From NCBI GenBank assembly GCA_003993805.1, contig RSEF01000002.1, forward strand, positions 70,545,914-70,609,913: a stretch of DNA of 64,000 bases. Direction: 5' to 3'. Within the stretch, counting starts at the first letter, position 1, and each line of letters begins with the position of its first letter. Below are positions 52,020 to 63,631 of the stretch, in pieces. The notes beneath the pieces are model-generated. The model saw nothing but the letters and a program-made list of their open reading frames with translations, was not told where the DNA came from and did no database searches. The position numbers and the translations under genes are program-made. Origin of the DNA: Himantopus leucocephalus. Lineage: Eukaryota > Chordata > Aves > Charadriiformes > Recurvirostridae.

Positions 52020-53340
52020 CTTAAACACTGGAGACCAGGTATCAAGGGAAAAAAAAAATAAAAAAATCCCATTTATCCTTTGCATCTCTCCAACAAAAAG
52101 CAAATCATCGTTAACTACCAAACACCATGCAAGAATTTGGCCAAAAAAAGAAAAAGTTAGAAAACAAAACTAAAAATAGTTCAAGATCGCTACATTATGT
52201 GTTGGCTCATCTTATCTAAGCCCCATGAAACAAACCTCTTGCTATTTTTTTCCACAATTGGATTTATTTATTTTATTTGCCATTCTTAAAAAAATAAAAG
52301 CTAATACCAATAAAAACGACCCAGATACTCTCCCTTAAACCACCAACAAATCATTAACTGAGCTCAGAGTTAATAGCTTAAGAATATAAAGTATAATATA
52401 TTGTAACAACAGCGATAGAAAGAAAAAGATTTAAAGAACATGGAACTATTACAACTAGTTTTGAGAGAGCTCAATGTGAAATCAACCAGAAAATGATCAT
52501 TCAACAACTATAAATATAGAGTACTAAAACCAAAACAAAGTCTGTAGCTTTGTGAAAAAAAATCCATAAATAAAAAGAAAAAACCACCCCCTAAACCATT
52601 TTAGGGGAAAGTATTTAATGCCGCTATAAAATAGAGAATTTGTTTTCTTTATATTAAGTGTAGCTTTGATTGAGTCTGTAGAATTAAACACTAATGTTAT
52701 TGTAAGTAAAACACAAGGAACTGGAATTTGTGTTTGGCGTATAATCAGGAAATAAGTGAGTCACAAAGTCGAAGGATGTGATATGCCTTTATATGGCTTA
52801 GTTAGGGTTACTTTTGATGCACTGTAAAATAAAAGTATTCCTTAAGCAAAGAAACAAAAATCTTTTCAAATACGCGCAAAAAGTTCACACTCTAATACTC
52901 CGTATATATACACTCTCTTTGCAAGTACAGAATAACATGTGTAACACATTTGGGGTTTGGCTGGACATGTTCGATAGGTATAGCTGATTGACAGCATGTT
53001 CTCGATTACTTTATAACAGATTGAAGGAACATATCATTTAATATTATTTTTTCCAGCATTTTAGATGACCTACTACAATTCATCATGCCTATAAAATGAA
53101 CTGGCAATCAGAAAGCCCAGACTTGCCAGCTCTGACAATTTCAATCATAAGTGTTACAATATTTGATGCTTTGGTTAAAGTTCCAGCTCCCAAAAGTTAG
53201 CACTTATGTGAGACCCAAAACTTCTCTTTAAAACTAACAATGGTGTAAAAAAACCAGAAAAACACAACTTAAGATCATGACCCAACTGGCACCTTGAAAC
53301 TCAAAAACCAGAAGAGACTTTGAAAGAGAACATACAACCC
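52020..53340. other. Very AT-rich block with AU-rich-element words, possibly 3' UTR-like
   Basis: This 1.3-kb block is clearly poorer in G+C than its flanks and has no long frame on either strand. On the plus strand it contains the nonamer TTATTTATT at 52,264-52,272 within an ATTTA-rich stretch, and AATAAA at several places, including AAATAAAAG near 52,830. On the minus strand the same stretch near 52,265 reads as overlapping AATAAA hexamers. Such composition is common in long vertebrate 3' UTRs, but no upstream coding exon is seen on either strand. Confidence 0.2.
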
Positions 53341-56300
53341 CCTTATCATGTAATAATTTGCTTTGATTTTCTGCATCTTACAACATAAACCTTTTGGAGA
53401 ATTAATTCAAGACCTTTTAAATATCTGGGACTGGTGGCACCAGAACCCAGACAAGACAACACCAGCCCAATGACTCTACCTAGAGACCTCACCTTGCAAG
53501 ATTTCCATTTCTTCTCTCCCCCTGTCAAAGCCAACAGAATCCAAGGTACTTGTAAGGTGAGCCACTGATTTACACAGGTATCACCATAATATATTAGAAC
53601 AGCAGCAGCATCCAAATCCCAGTGTCCAGAGCCTCTGGGATGGCACTAGATTAAGCCTTAAATATATAGTTGCCCTGGATGCCATGATTTCATGCTAACA
53701 GTTCTGCCGTTTGTTCCACTGCAGTGGCAAACTGAGACATTATAGTTACTCTGAATTGTATAAGCTGGATCTACTCAAAACCCTCTGCCTAGACTTCCCT
53801 GATATATCTCCCATCAGAAATCAATCAAGTAGGCAGGACTCACGTAAGGAATCTATGTGACAGAAAACCAGTTGTACCAAATCTCAGGGGGAAAAAAAAA
53901 AAAGTGTGTAGTAAAGCATATTTACAGGTGCCCCACAGGCTAAACACAGATATTAGAGCAGTAGAAAGCAGAGGAAAGGTGTTCTAAATGATGAAACAGC
54001 CAGCCAGTGCATGAAAGCTACTGCAATGCACCCACATTGCTACTAACAAGCTAAATGTCTGAACCTGGAGTCACGGGGAGTTGGGTGCTTGATAACCCAA
54101 ACCTAAAGTGACTGGGATTAAAATAAGGACAGCATTCACTATCAGCTGCATTAACACGACTGTGAAGACAGCAGAGAGGGAAAAGCCAAGACTCATTAAG
54201 TAACAGAGATGAAAGGAGAGCTGTAAGAGTAAACAAGCATCCTTGATTTGTGTGGAGGACTTGCACTCCATCTTTCTAATGGAACCATCTTTGAACTCGA
54301 TACAAATAATGGACAAGCTGTGGTGGCTCAGGAGAGCCACAGGCAATCCAGCATACAACTGTACTGTAGCTGCTCCATGTACCATTCCGATACCTGCATT
54401 CCTTCTCCTTGCTAGCTATCATCTGATTGCATTCTATTTTTCTGTAGGGAGCATCCAGTCTGCACCTGTTGCTACTAATTATAACTGAAAACGTAAAATC
54501 CAAAGGACAAGAGTATATTGGTAGAAAGCCTAGTGTTAAGATGTAATATCTAGTATACGTGTATTAATGCAAACTAATATGCACTAGTACTCTACTGCAT
54601 ATTTGGTCACACTGTATGTGGAGCTTCATGAATCTAAGTGGACTTGGGATAAGCCTGAGAAATCAGATTGGTACCCCACAGGTCTGTACAGAAGGTTATA
54701 CCTAATTAAGTGGTTTCTCTTTATGGTTATATTATCACTGCAAGTAATGGTGTAGAGTATACTGCAGGCAAAGAGTATTCCTGCCCATTTCATCAGCGTA
54801 ACAAATCATGAACCCTGAAAAGGACAGGTCCATAAAAAGCAGGGTGCTTTACTATTTACACCTCGAAATTATCTACATGACATTGCTTTATCTGGCCAGA
54901 TAGAAATTCAAAGTTGAACTCTCCCTGTTAAAAAGACTCAGTGGGAAATTAAAATACAGCCAGGGATAAGACATTTCCAGGTTAACAATACAAAAGCAAT
55001 TAGAACAATAGTGGCTATGTCATTAATTGGGAAGATGCTCTTCCCAAACCTCAGTCACAACTTACACACAGAGAAGTTATCCAAGGCATCATGAAAACAT
55101 CTCCTGAAGAGGAAGAAGGGAGCAGGGGAGAAAAGAGGGGAACAAATGGAGTGTTTGTATCAGGACAGATGACTAACACTGCAGATATGCCCCGTTCCTG
55201 GGTATATTAAACTTTTCTCCATTTTCAACCTTTTTCTGCCCATTTTTGATAAGAACCTTGACAAATAGATGATAGTGCCATTTGAAAAGTGCTATTGCAA
55301 GTAATTCAATCTAGAACTGAGGGAGGATAAGATAACACAGGCCTGTAAAATCACAAGCACTACAGAAAGGACAGGAATCACTGATGTTTTCTTTCTCTCC
55401 CATTATGTCATTCTTTCTCTCTTTAGAAAGCCACGGGTGGAAAAGAAAAAAAATAAAGCTAATAAAAGCTAAGTTCAACACGTGAAGATGTGGTTCTCCA
55501 CACCATGGAGAGGAAACGTACAACNTTCATTCTGCAGATACAAAAAGCTGGTGGGGAGACTTGGTAAGTTTCTGGAAGATAAATCCAATGAGGGTCAGTA
55601 AGGCCACAGGAAATGCTTCCAGGTAAGGGCCAGAGATGGAGGAGTATTATGGTGAAGTATCACACACACATCCTTGCACTCTTCTTACTCTTTGTTACAC
55701 CTGCAGCCACAACTGGAGAGAGTCTACTGTGATAGGTAGACCTTTCCTTGAAGCCAGTGTGACTACTACCATATCCTTATAAACCTCATCAAGCACACTT
55801 TGCAGGCTCCCAAGGAAAGCTTCTAGCAGGTCCCAAGTATAGTTAAGTCTATCACTAACTCAGTTGTGAATGGTTGTGGGATGAGGGAGGGAGACTGATT
55901 AACCTATGATATGGACAACGCGAATCTGTGCCCAAAGAGTGAAAGCAGAGAAATCTGCATGGATATGAGCACACCAGGGGACTGTGGAGTAGGGAGCAAG
56001 TCACTCTTCTCTCCATGGTGAGAGACTGGAAGGAAGGTGATTATCACGCAAAGATCCAAACCTCTCACCGGGATACACCGAAATAGCCCCATACTGGGAG
56101 CTGTGATACTTGAGAAGAGTGATCAGAGAGATCACAGGTACAGCTTTCTCCTGTGCCTTCACATAAGGACCTGCTTTACAAAAAAGTCGCTAACAGCATT
56201 AATAGAGAACCAAGGACCTGCTGAGTACATTTCAACCGCTCTCCAATGCTTTGATCCCTAGCACTTCCTGCAGAAAAAAAGGAGGAAGTATGCGGAAAAG

Positions 56301-56429
56301 ATGAATACAGATACTGCCCACTACCTTCTGCAGATAACCAAGAGGCATGAAGAAAAACAGAACTAAATTCCCTTTCGCTGAGAGGTCTGGCACATATGAC
56401 CTGAATTCAATCTCAACAGCAATTAGCTT
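53341..56429. other. Non-coding DNA, no gene recognised
   Basis: Unique sequence with a single N at 55,525 that is not flanked by a duplication. Opposed short frames at 54,051-54,503 overlap one another and show only chance-like hydrophobic patches. Confidence 0.45.
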
Positions 56430-56764
56430 CATGTCACAGAATGGCTGAGGTTGGAAAGAACCTCTGGAGGTCATCTTGTCCAACCTCCCTGCTCAAGCAG
56501 GGTCACCTAGAGCAGGTTGCTCAGGATCATGTCCAGACAGCTTCTGAATATCTCTAAGGAGAGAGATTCCACAGCTTCCCTGGGCAATTTCTGCCAGTGC
56601 TCAGTCATCCTCATGGTAAAAAAGTGTTTCCTGATGTTCAGGGGGACCCTCCTGTGTTTCAGTTTATGCCACTGCCTCTGGTCCTGTCACCGGGCACCAC
56701 TGAAAAAAGCCTGGCTCCATCCTCTTTGCACCCTCCCCCTTCAGGTATTTATGTACATTGATGT
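56430..56764 (-). mobile_element. CR1 LINE, 5'-truncated copy of a second subfamily
   Basis: In minus-strand sense it ends with the CR1 3' terminus (CCATTCTGTGACATG at the low-coordinate end). The plus strand shows the familiar CR1 landmarks in order: GGTTGGAAAGAACCTCTGG, TCATCTTGTCCAACCTCCCT, CAAGCAGGGTCACC, TGTTTCCTGATGTTCAG, CTCTGGTCCTGTCACCGGGC, CCCTTCAGGTATTTATG. It lacks the variant text shared by the other two copies, so it belongs to a different CR1 subfamily. Homology to CR1 stops near ACATTGATG, inside a perfect inverted repeat. Confidence 0.95.
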
Positions 56765-56781
56765 ATATAAACATCAATGTA
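56754..56781. repeat. Perfect 11-bp inverted repeat at the 5' end of the CR1 copy
   Basis: TACATTGATGT (56,754-56,764), loop ATATAA, ACATCAATGTA (56,771-56,781). The left arm is CR1 sequence and the right arm is its mirror just outside the element. Confidence 0.9.
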
Positions 56782-56784
56782 TAT

Positions 56785-58908
56785 ATCCCAGATACATATA
56801 GACATTTCCAGTCCCTCCCTACACACATATACCTATTTGGAAGTGAACTAGGACCAATTCATTTAATATTTCATGCAAAAACCATGATCCTGACCCAGAT
56901 CAGTGACTTTGCTGGCTTATCTGCAGGACCCTTTGGAATTCGGACTGCCAACAGCTATTTAATACAGTAGATATTGGGTGTTATTGTTTAACATGTTTAA
57001 AGGGAACAAATTCATTTGTTGGATTGCTTATATGCAAATGTGAGTATTGCCAGTTCAACACTAGTTCTACCTGCTAAAATTAGCAGAATATAATTACAGG
57101 TCTTCCATGCAAAGTTATCCTAAAGTATCTGTTAATAAACAGTGAGGAAGAGATATCACATGATGAGTATGTACCCAAGCAGACCTTGATCCCAGCAGGC
57201 CTGGGACAAAAATGCTCATCTATTCACCTATGGCAAGACAGACTTTTCCATGTGAAAATATTTCAGCTAAAAGCTGAATCTAAGACTTTGTTGGTGGAAG
57301 AGAAAAATCTAAGCACACTGTCTTTATGGTTGCAAAGATAATTTTCCAAATACAAAGTACTACAGCACTGGCTTCATAAATCTATTGCTAATAGCACTGT
57401 CTGCCTTTACTCACAATTGTGCAGGCCTCTGAACTGCAGATCTCAATCCCTTGTGGGCTGCCTCACAGCATTCTATCAGTGTCTTCTGTATGGTTTTAAA
57501 AATACCATACAACTCTTCTGAAACGGTTGCCAGTTCTTTAAATGAAGTAAATTCAAACACGAGTCTGGAAAGAGTCTATATTTAGAGTCTGATTACAGTT
57601 TAACCCTGGTAAATTTAAACCAATTTAGTTAGCAAGACATTTACAAAGAAGTGTTCATTTCAGTTATGAGAAGAGGGTTTTTTTCAGTTTACCCTACAGC
57701 ACTCTGAAGCAAATTTGAACTAAAACAAAAATGGCCATTCCCAAACTGAACATCCACTACCTGAATTCCAAATTTAAAGCTGATTAGAATTCAACAAGTA
57801 CCATCATCTTATGGAGGTATGGCTTTCCTTCCCCGTCTTAGACTGCGCATTAGATGAATCTATTCTTCATCTTTGATTCTATAAATGCAGTCAAGTAACT
57901 ACTTGAATTTACAAAAGCACCTAATGGTTAACATGTGGTTTTGTGTATCCCACTGGGAAAATACTGTCTCTTCAGGCAAAGACAAACAATATGAAAGATG
58001 TCCAGATAAGTCTAACAATGAATTTCTGTGGCAATCTACAGACAAGCTCTGCCCACTTTCCAAGCTGAGCCAAAATCTTGGTGCAATGAATTGTGCAGAA
58101 CTGGACTTAGTCGTTTACACCTCTGATTTTGTCACCGTTGATGGAGCTCTGTTTGTTCCCTGAGACTGCTATGAGTATGACTTATTGCACATATGACATT
58201 AAAAGTTGGCCCACCACACTTTAAACTATTTGCTATGTAGAAAGCATTAGTGTTTTTCAGGAATCCCTGGAGTTCCCACAGGAATACCTGGTGGAATAGT
58301 AACCCAAATACTGCGTGGCCAGAACAACTCCTGCCTTGGAGGGGAAGAATTAGCTTACACTGGTGCAACTAATTCCACTCAGGGCTGGCACATCATCTTA
58401 GCCACAAGCGCAGAAACACAGGACAAACAAGCATTTCAACACTCCTGGCTAGGGGATCTTGCCCTCAACACACATACTGATGCTTGTACATGGTCTCCTG
58501 GCTGTCTATACTCCTGTCCATCTGTTGGGATGGCATTACGCCAGCTAACAAGGTAGCACGCCAGCTTCACTAGCACAAATGTGCCAAATAAAGATAGGTT
58601 GTTTTGAATGCACTGCTTTCAGAAGACTGCAAGAGCCAGGTAGAAATTGTCCCCACTAAAGAGAAAAAAAAAAGGCAAGAAACCTGCACATCCCCAGCTC
58701 TCCTACACTTATTTTATGTCTGATCTCCCCTTCATTTTCAATATTCAAGCACCTTCCCAAACATGGAAATCTGAACAAAGTTGTTGAATATCAGAGATTG
58801 CCAGGCAAAGCAGGTGGTATTTTAACAGACTCACTGGTAAGACCATTACATGCCTGCAGGAGGTCCTATTTCTCTCTATATATATACATCCCACTAATAA
58901 CCTTATGA
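56785..58908. other. Non-coding DNA, no gene recognised
   Basis: Unique AT-rich sequence. The 92-codon plus-strand frame at 57,885-58,163 has no recognisable feature. Confidence 0.45.
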
Positions 58909-59071
58909 GAGAGCTTTCCCATCTAAATCTGCACACTTCTTGACTGTTTTCCTTCTAATCATCTCTACTCCTTCATATTTTAAGAGCAGTTCTTCTCATA
59001 GAACAAAACTATAGTTTATCAAAATATCTATTAGCCTTTAAAATAGAACCACAGTTCCTGCTGCTGGAGCA
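58909..59071 (+). repeat. First copy of a ~160-bp head-to-tail duplication ending at a single N
   Basis: Begins GAGAGCTTTCCCATCTAAAT and ends GCTGGAGCA immediately before the N at 59,072. It differs from the second copy by about five substitutions and one 3-base deletion (TATTTTAAG against TATAAG). Confidence 0.9.
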
Positions 59072-59075
59072 NCAA

Positions 59076-59235
59076 GAGAACTTTCCTATCTAAATCTGCA
59101 CATTTCTTGACTGTTTTCCTTCTAATCATCTCTACTCCTTCATATAAGAGCAGTTCTTCTCATAGAACAAAACTATAGTTTTTCAAAATACCTATTAGCC
59201 TTTAAAATAGAACCACAGTTCCTGCTGCTGGAGCA
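59076..59235 (+). repeat. Second copy of the ~160-bp duplication
   Basis: Starts GAGAACTTTCCTATCTAAAT four bases after the N and ends GCTGGAGCA, then continues into unique sequence. Confidence 0.9.
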
Positions 59236-60179
59236 AGTATATAGGAAACCCTTCACATCCCGTAGTACCGTTAACTTCAATTTTAATGTGAACTTGAAAA
59301 TTATAGAACCAACTCAAGAATCTGTGATACTGTTGTATTCATAAAGGCATGAACTTCCCTATAAGCACTAATTTAGAAGTCTGGAGAAACTCAGACTGCT
59401 TCTTTTCAGAAGTTTCCCTATGCTCACAAACTATACAGCCTCAGTCCCCATGACGAGCAAGTCTGAAAAGCCATGATATATAGGGTTTAAGAAGCCAGCC
59501 AGCTTGCCAGCTCTGTACATTACTGAGCACTTTGGGAATACTGAAAATTCTCTCCTGTAAAGTTTTAAGCCTAAGCTGCGCGCTTGCCATATAAAAAGAG
59601 TTGGCCAAAGCTACAGTTTGTGGGGAAAAAAAAAATAAAATTATGTAATAGACTTTGTCGAAATGAAGTAGCAAAACCAAAAAGACAGTAATGGCCTAAA
59701 CAAAACAAACAGAAGCAACATAGACTAACTCCCCCTGAGTTAATATTAAAGCCATCATAAAGCTGCCACACCAGCCACAGATAAATACAGGAAAGTTGAT
59801 TTTCCTTTAAGAAGCAAAACTCAGAGAAGTCTACCTGCATGCCGCCAAAAGCCTTCCCTCAGAAGTTATTTCTCTGAGCAGTGCGTGCTTACTTCGCTGT
59901 TAAGCACATCGTTAGCATGGGCACCTTTCACATTCTGTCACAAGCGCTGGCTCCACATTCCCCAGCAACCTGGAGAATAGCACCGTGGGGGGACAGGGAC
60001 AAAGGAAGGTGTGTGTCTCTCAAAAGAGTTGACTGACAAACCAAGGGTCCTGCCTGCCTATGTTTGTATCAAGTTCCCAGAAACATTACCTCAACAGGAT
60101 ACAGTCATCCATCATTTTCTAAAGTCTGCGATATTGTTGTAGTAGCGGGACCTTTTCTTCTCAGGTCAGTTCAGTCCGG
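59236..60179. other. Non-coding DNA, no gene recognised
   Basis: Unique sequence with an A-run near 59,624. On the minus strand this would be downstream of the weak exon candidate at 60,180-60,337. A TTTATT (AATAAA on minus) is not found close to its stop codon. Confidence 0.4.
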
Positions 60180-60337
60180 TTACTTAACTGTTCTGTCATT
60201 CAGATCCCACTGCTTTTGATACTGGCACATTGCTGGACTGGGCTCAGGCGGAGACAATGTTAACTTCATCACTCCAGAGCCAAAGAACATGCAATTGCTC
60301 CACCCTACCCCTTTCTTTCTCCCACAGATATTCTGCC
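60180..60337 (-). CDS. Weak candidate terminal exon, unidentified
   Basis: On the minus strand an excellent acceptor (CTTTTATTTCTGTTCACAG) ends at 60,338. It is followed by about 51 open codons to a TAA at 60,182-60,180. The predicted residues start QNICGRKKGVGWSNCMFFGS, with two Cys ten residues apart and a basic KK pair between them, and end in a polar Pro-rich tail (LSPPEPSPAM then CQYQKQ). The small Cys loop superficially recalls peptide-hormone precursors, but I know no such peptide with this sequence. The same DNA is open in a second frame for about 25 codons, and acceptor-like sequences are frequent. Confidence 0.12.
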
Positions 60338-63300
60338 CTGTGAACAGAAATAAAAGACTGTAGCTCAATTTACACGATCTTGCTTTTAGTACAGTATGTC
60401 GCTAACATCCCCAAACACAGATCACACTCAGAAGCACCATTTTTGACAGCAATAGAGTATGTGCTGGTGGGGGGGAAATATGGGGTGTGGAGACAAGCAG
60501 ATTTGGGAAAGGTTTGTGATAGTAAACACAGCCAGCGTGAAGGTAACCATCTGCTGGGAGGCGATTCTGACATGTAAAATATTGAGCAAGCATGAATGAA
60601 GAACAGCAAACCCCACCCATGCGCCAGACACAATCAATCTGACCCCCTTGAAATTTTCATTTGAATTAATGTTACCTTTTAATAACCTTTCACTGCTCTC
60701 TGCAAAGATAACAGGTGTCATTAAAGCAGCTGTCACCGTGCCAGTCTTCCCTGAGACACCTATTTATTTGGATCTTTCAAGAGAAATATAAATGAAATCA
60801 GTCATTCTTTATTAGCGGGTTCCCAGGGACAGTTAGTTGATTGGCATCTCACAGTAGTGGGCAAGTCACCGCAAGACACTTGTAGAAGAGAGCATTTTCC
60901 CTGAAGTCTTGATGCTTTAACATCTGACAGGAGTATGTATATATGTATAGATTGATTTTTTTTGATGAATGATACTCTGTGAAATATCAGAGAGAAAAAT
61001 GTCAGACATACATTGCATAGCAATCGAGGGCTAATGAAGATCCAGGTATTAAATCAATTAAGAAGTATCAAAAGCTACCTAATCATCAAGGAACAAAATT
61101 GGCACCACAATATGTAGTGAGTATGGGAAAGCCTAATTTACTAAACATACCCTGCAGTCACATAATTGCATGTAATTTTACCAGCATAATTAACTAATTT
61201 AATTACCACTTCTCAAGTGCATCAATTATTGACATTACAGAGTTTTCAGACAGCAGAATTACTGTGTGGTACATTCAGAGAATGCAAAATGCTTTGTACG
61301 CCTATTTTCCAGTCACAGTCAACAACTGAGAGGGAACACAAGCAGCAAAAGGGGAAAAAATTTCAAGTGCATCACACAGAGCACAGTTTAGGGGTCAGGT
61401 TTAAGAGATGAACCAGACAAAACCATGTTTATGTAGGACTGAAAAGTCAACAGCAAACAACTGGAGGGACCAAGGAGACAAAAGCTAAGCGTGGTGCTAA
61501 AACAGACAACTCTTATTTCTGAACAACAAGGTCTATCTATCCAGGAGGTGACAAGCTCTTTTGAGATCTACCAGGCACGCTTACCTCTTAATCAAGGGAT
61601 TGATCTTACAGCAAGATCTGCAACAATACCTGCATCAAGCTCCGCCAGCCTCACTAAAAAGTCATAAAGGTGTCAGATCTGTCTGCACAAGTCTCAGAGC
61701 AGAATCAAAGCCCAAGGAGACTTGGGCTAGTGTATGATAAGAAACAGAGATGTGCTTGAACAAACTCTGGATGCACTGGTTCCCTCCAAGACAGGGGAAA
61801 AAAGAAGTACAAAGATGAAGTATGGATGCATTCTTATTAATTAAAATGTAGCTTTGCCATGTGGGATCATTACTCAGACTCGAAGAACTATTGATCCCCT
61901 GCTTAATGTTTAGACACTGTATGTAAATCTTTGCATAAAACCATTTTGTTTCAGCAATAAGCTTTTCAAAGTCAAGGGAGATGTCAGCATCTGCTCCCTA
62001 CGGAGTCTTAAGAGTCAGTGTCAGTAAAAAATGGGCAGCGTCAGTAAAAATTATGCCCTGTGTCAGTAAATTTGTTAACAGGGTGGTTGGAAACCCTGGG
62101 AGCTGTGGTGTCATTTTCTTTTCCCATTGCCCTCTTGTACTTGACCTTTGCACAGCTGTTTCACAGTATCTGGAGATGGCTGAACTGTGAAATAGTGATT
62201 ACAGGAAAGGGGGCATTTTAATGAGACAATACAACCTAGAACAAGAAGAGGGCATTCTTTCATATGCCAACTGAGATCTTTAAAGTCTTTTTTGTCTTTC
62301 AGGTTCAATTAAGAACAATCGCCACAACCCCCCCCCTTTTAAATCTAATGCCAATGCTCAGTTACCCTTTTTAAGGTCACGAAAGCTTACTGGATTCATT
62401 GTGGCGATTATTCCAAGCAAGCAGAGGCACTTTGTTAAAGTACAATAAAACAAAAGTCCAAATAAATCATCAATACCCAGAAAGTACTTGAAGTCACGCA
62501 GAATAAAGCAAGTGCAGACTGGGTCCAATCAGTCACATTCCCGTCAAGTCTCTCTGGGCACAGTAGCACATGTGATAAAGGCTCCTTCCTTGGAAACCCA
62601 TGAATGATACACTTGAGAAGAAATTCTACCAGAGCAGAGCTACTGCTACCCTGTCCTTTTAAGGAGCAGACTTCATCCTTCCATGAGTAGCATTGCAGGG
62701 ATGGAACTATGAACCTGTTCCTGTCTGTCCTGTGAGGGCCTTGTGAGGTTCTAGCTCAGGCAAAACTTAAGCGTGTGCTTAAATTTAAGCAATGGCTGAA
62801 GTTGAGCAACTGGCTTGAAGTATGCAGACAAGTACATCTTTGACTAGAGATGAATCAGACTGGGCTGGTGCACGTGGCAGTAACGAAGCTTTCTCCAAAA
62901 GCACAAGAGATTCCTTGAACCTTCTTCCAAGGTTCTATGCAACAATAAGACACAACCTAGTCCCATCTGGAGTCCTGACTCGAAACCCTGATGTGAAAAA
63001 TCAGGACAATGAGAAAAGCACATGTAGCGATCAGAGACAGTAGAAGGAAGAGGATGGAGGAGGAAGGGGACCACAACATTTTCATGCTAACAGACAAAAT
63101 GACTTTTTGTAAGCAAAGCTGATGAATGATGCTCTTCATGCTGCTCGTTCTGCAGGCTGCCCTCTGTGCACCTGCCACGTGGCTGCTATCAGTAAAAGCA
63201 ATTCCAGTAATGACATTGATGTGTGAGGGGCCTGCACTTGTGAGACACTGGGCCTAAAACATTATTCATTGCAGTTGTAAGTGGGTGGTGGAACTTAACC

Positions 63301-63565
63301 AGTCAGCTGAGTAAGTGCATATAAATGAGCGTAAACAGACAGCAAAAAGAGCGGATGAGTCAGTAGCAGCAGGAAAGAAAAAAGATAAAATACAAAAATC
63401 CTCCTCACACACTGTCAGCCCTAGCAGGGATTGTGTCACACCACTCCAGCCTTCAAACGTCCTCTCAAGTGACTGCAAAACCTGTAAGAGGGTTGTGATT
63501 TTTTCAAACACCAACAAGAGTCACCAATCTGTGGTGTACACGTGCTACTAGCTGTGTGTACTTAG
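60338..63565. other. Non-coding DNA; 61,030-61,320 rich in homeodomain cores
   Basis: No gene recognised. The stretch 61,030-61,320 has no repeat or homopolymer but many TAAT/ATTA cores. The region 62,010-62,075 contains three spaced TCAGTAAA words. A C-run of ten lies near 62,328. Confidence 0.4.
62021..62070 (+). repeat. Three TCAGTAAA words at 20-22 bp spacing
   Basis: TCAGTAAAAA at 62,021-62,030 and 62,041-62,050, then TCAGTAAA at 62,063-62,070. The intervening bases differ, so this is not a simple tandem repeat. Spacing of about two helical turns puts the words on the same DNA face. Confidence 0.7.
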
Positions 63566-63631
63566 CAATTTGAAATACAAATTATTAATAATTCGTGCAA
63601 TGCACAGCTTAGCAATTTGTATTTCAAATTG
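63566..63631. repeat. Perfect 18-bp inverted repeat with 30-nt spacer
   Basis: CAATTTGAAATACAAATT (63,566-63,583) and AATTTGTATTTCAAATTG (63,614-63,631) are exact reverse complements. TTAGCAATTTG also occurs as a direct repeat at both arms, and GTGCAATGCAC in the spacer has a partial reverse-complement match just after the right arm, so two inverted-repeat pairs are interleaved. Confidence 0.92.
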
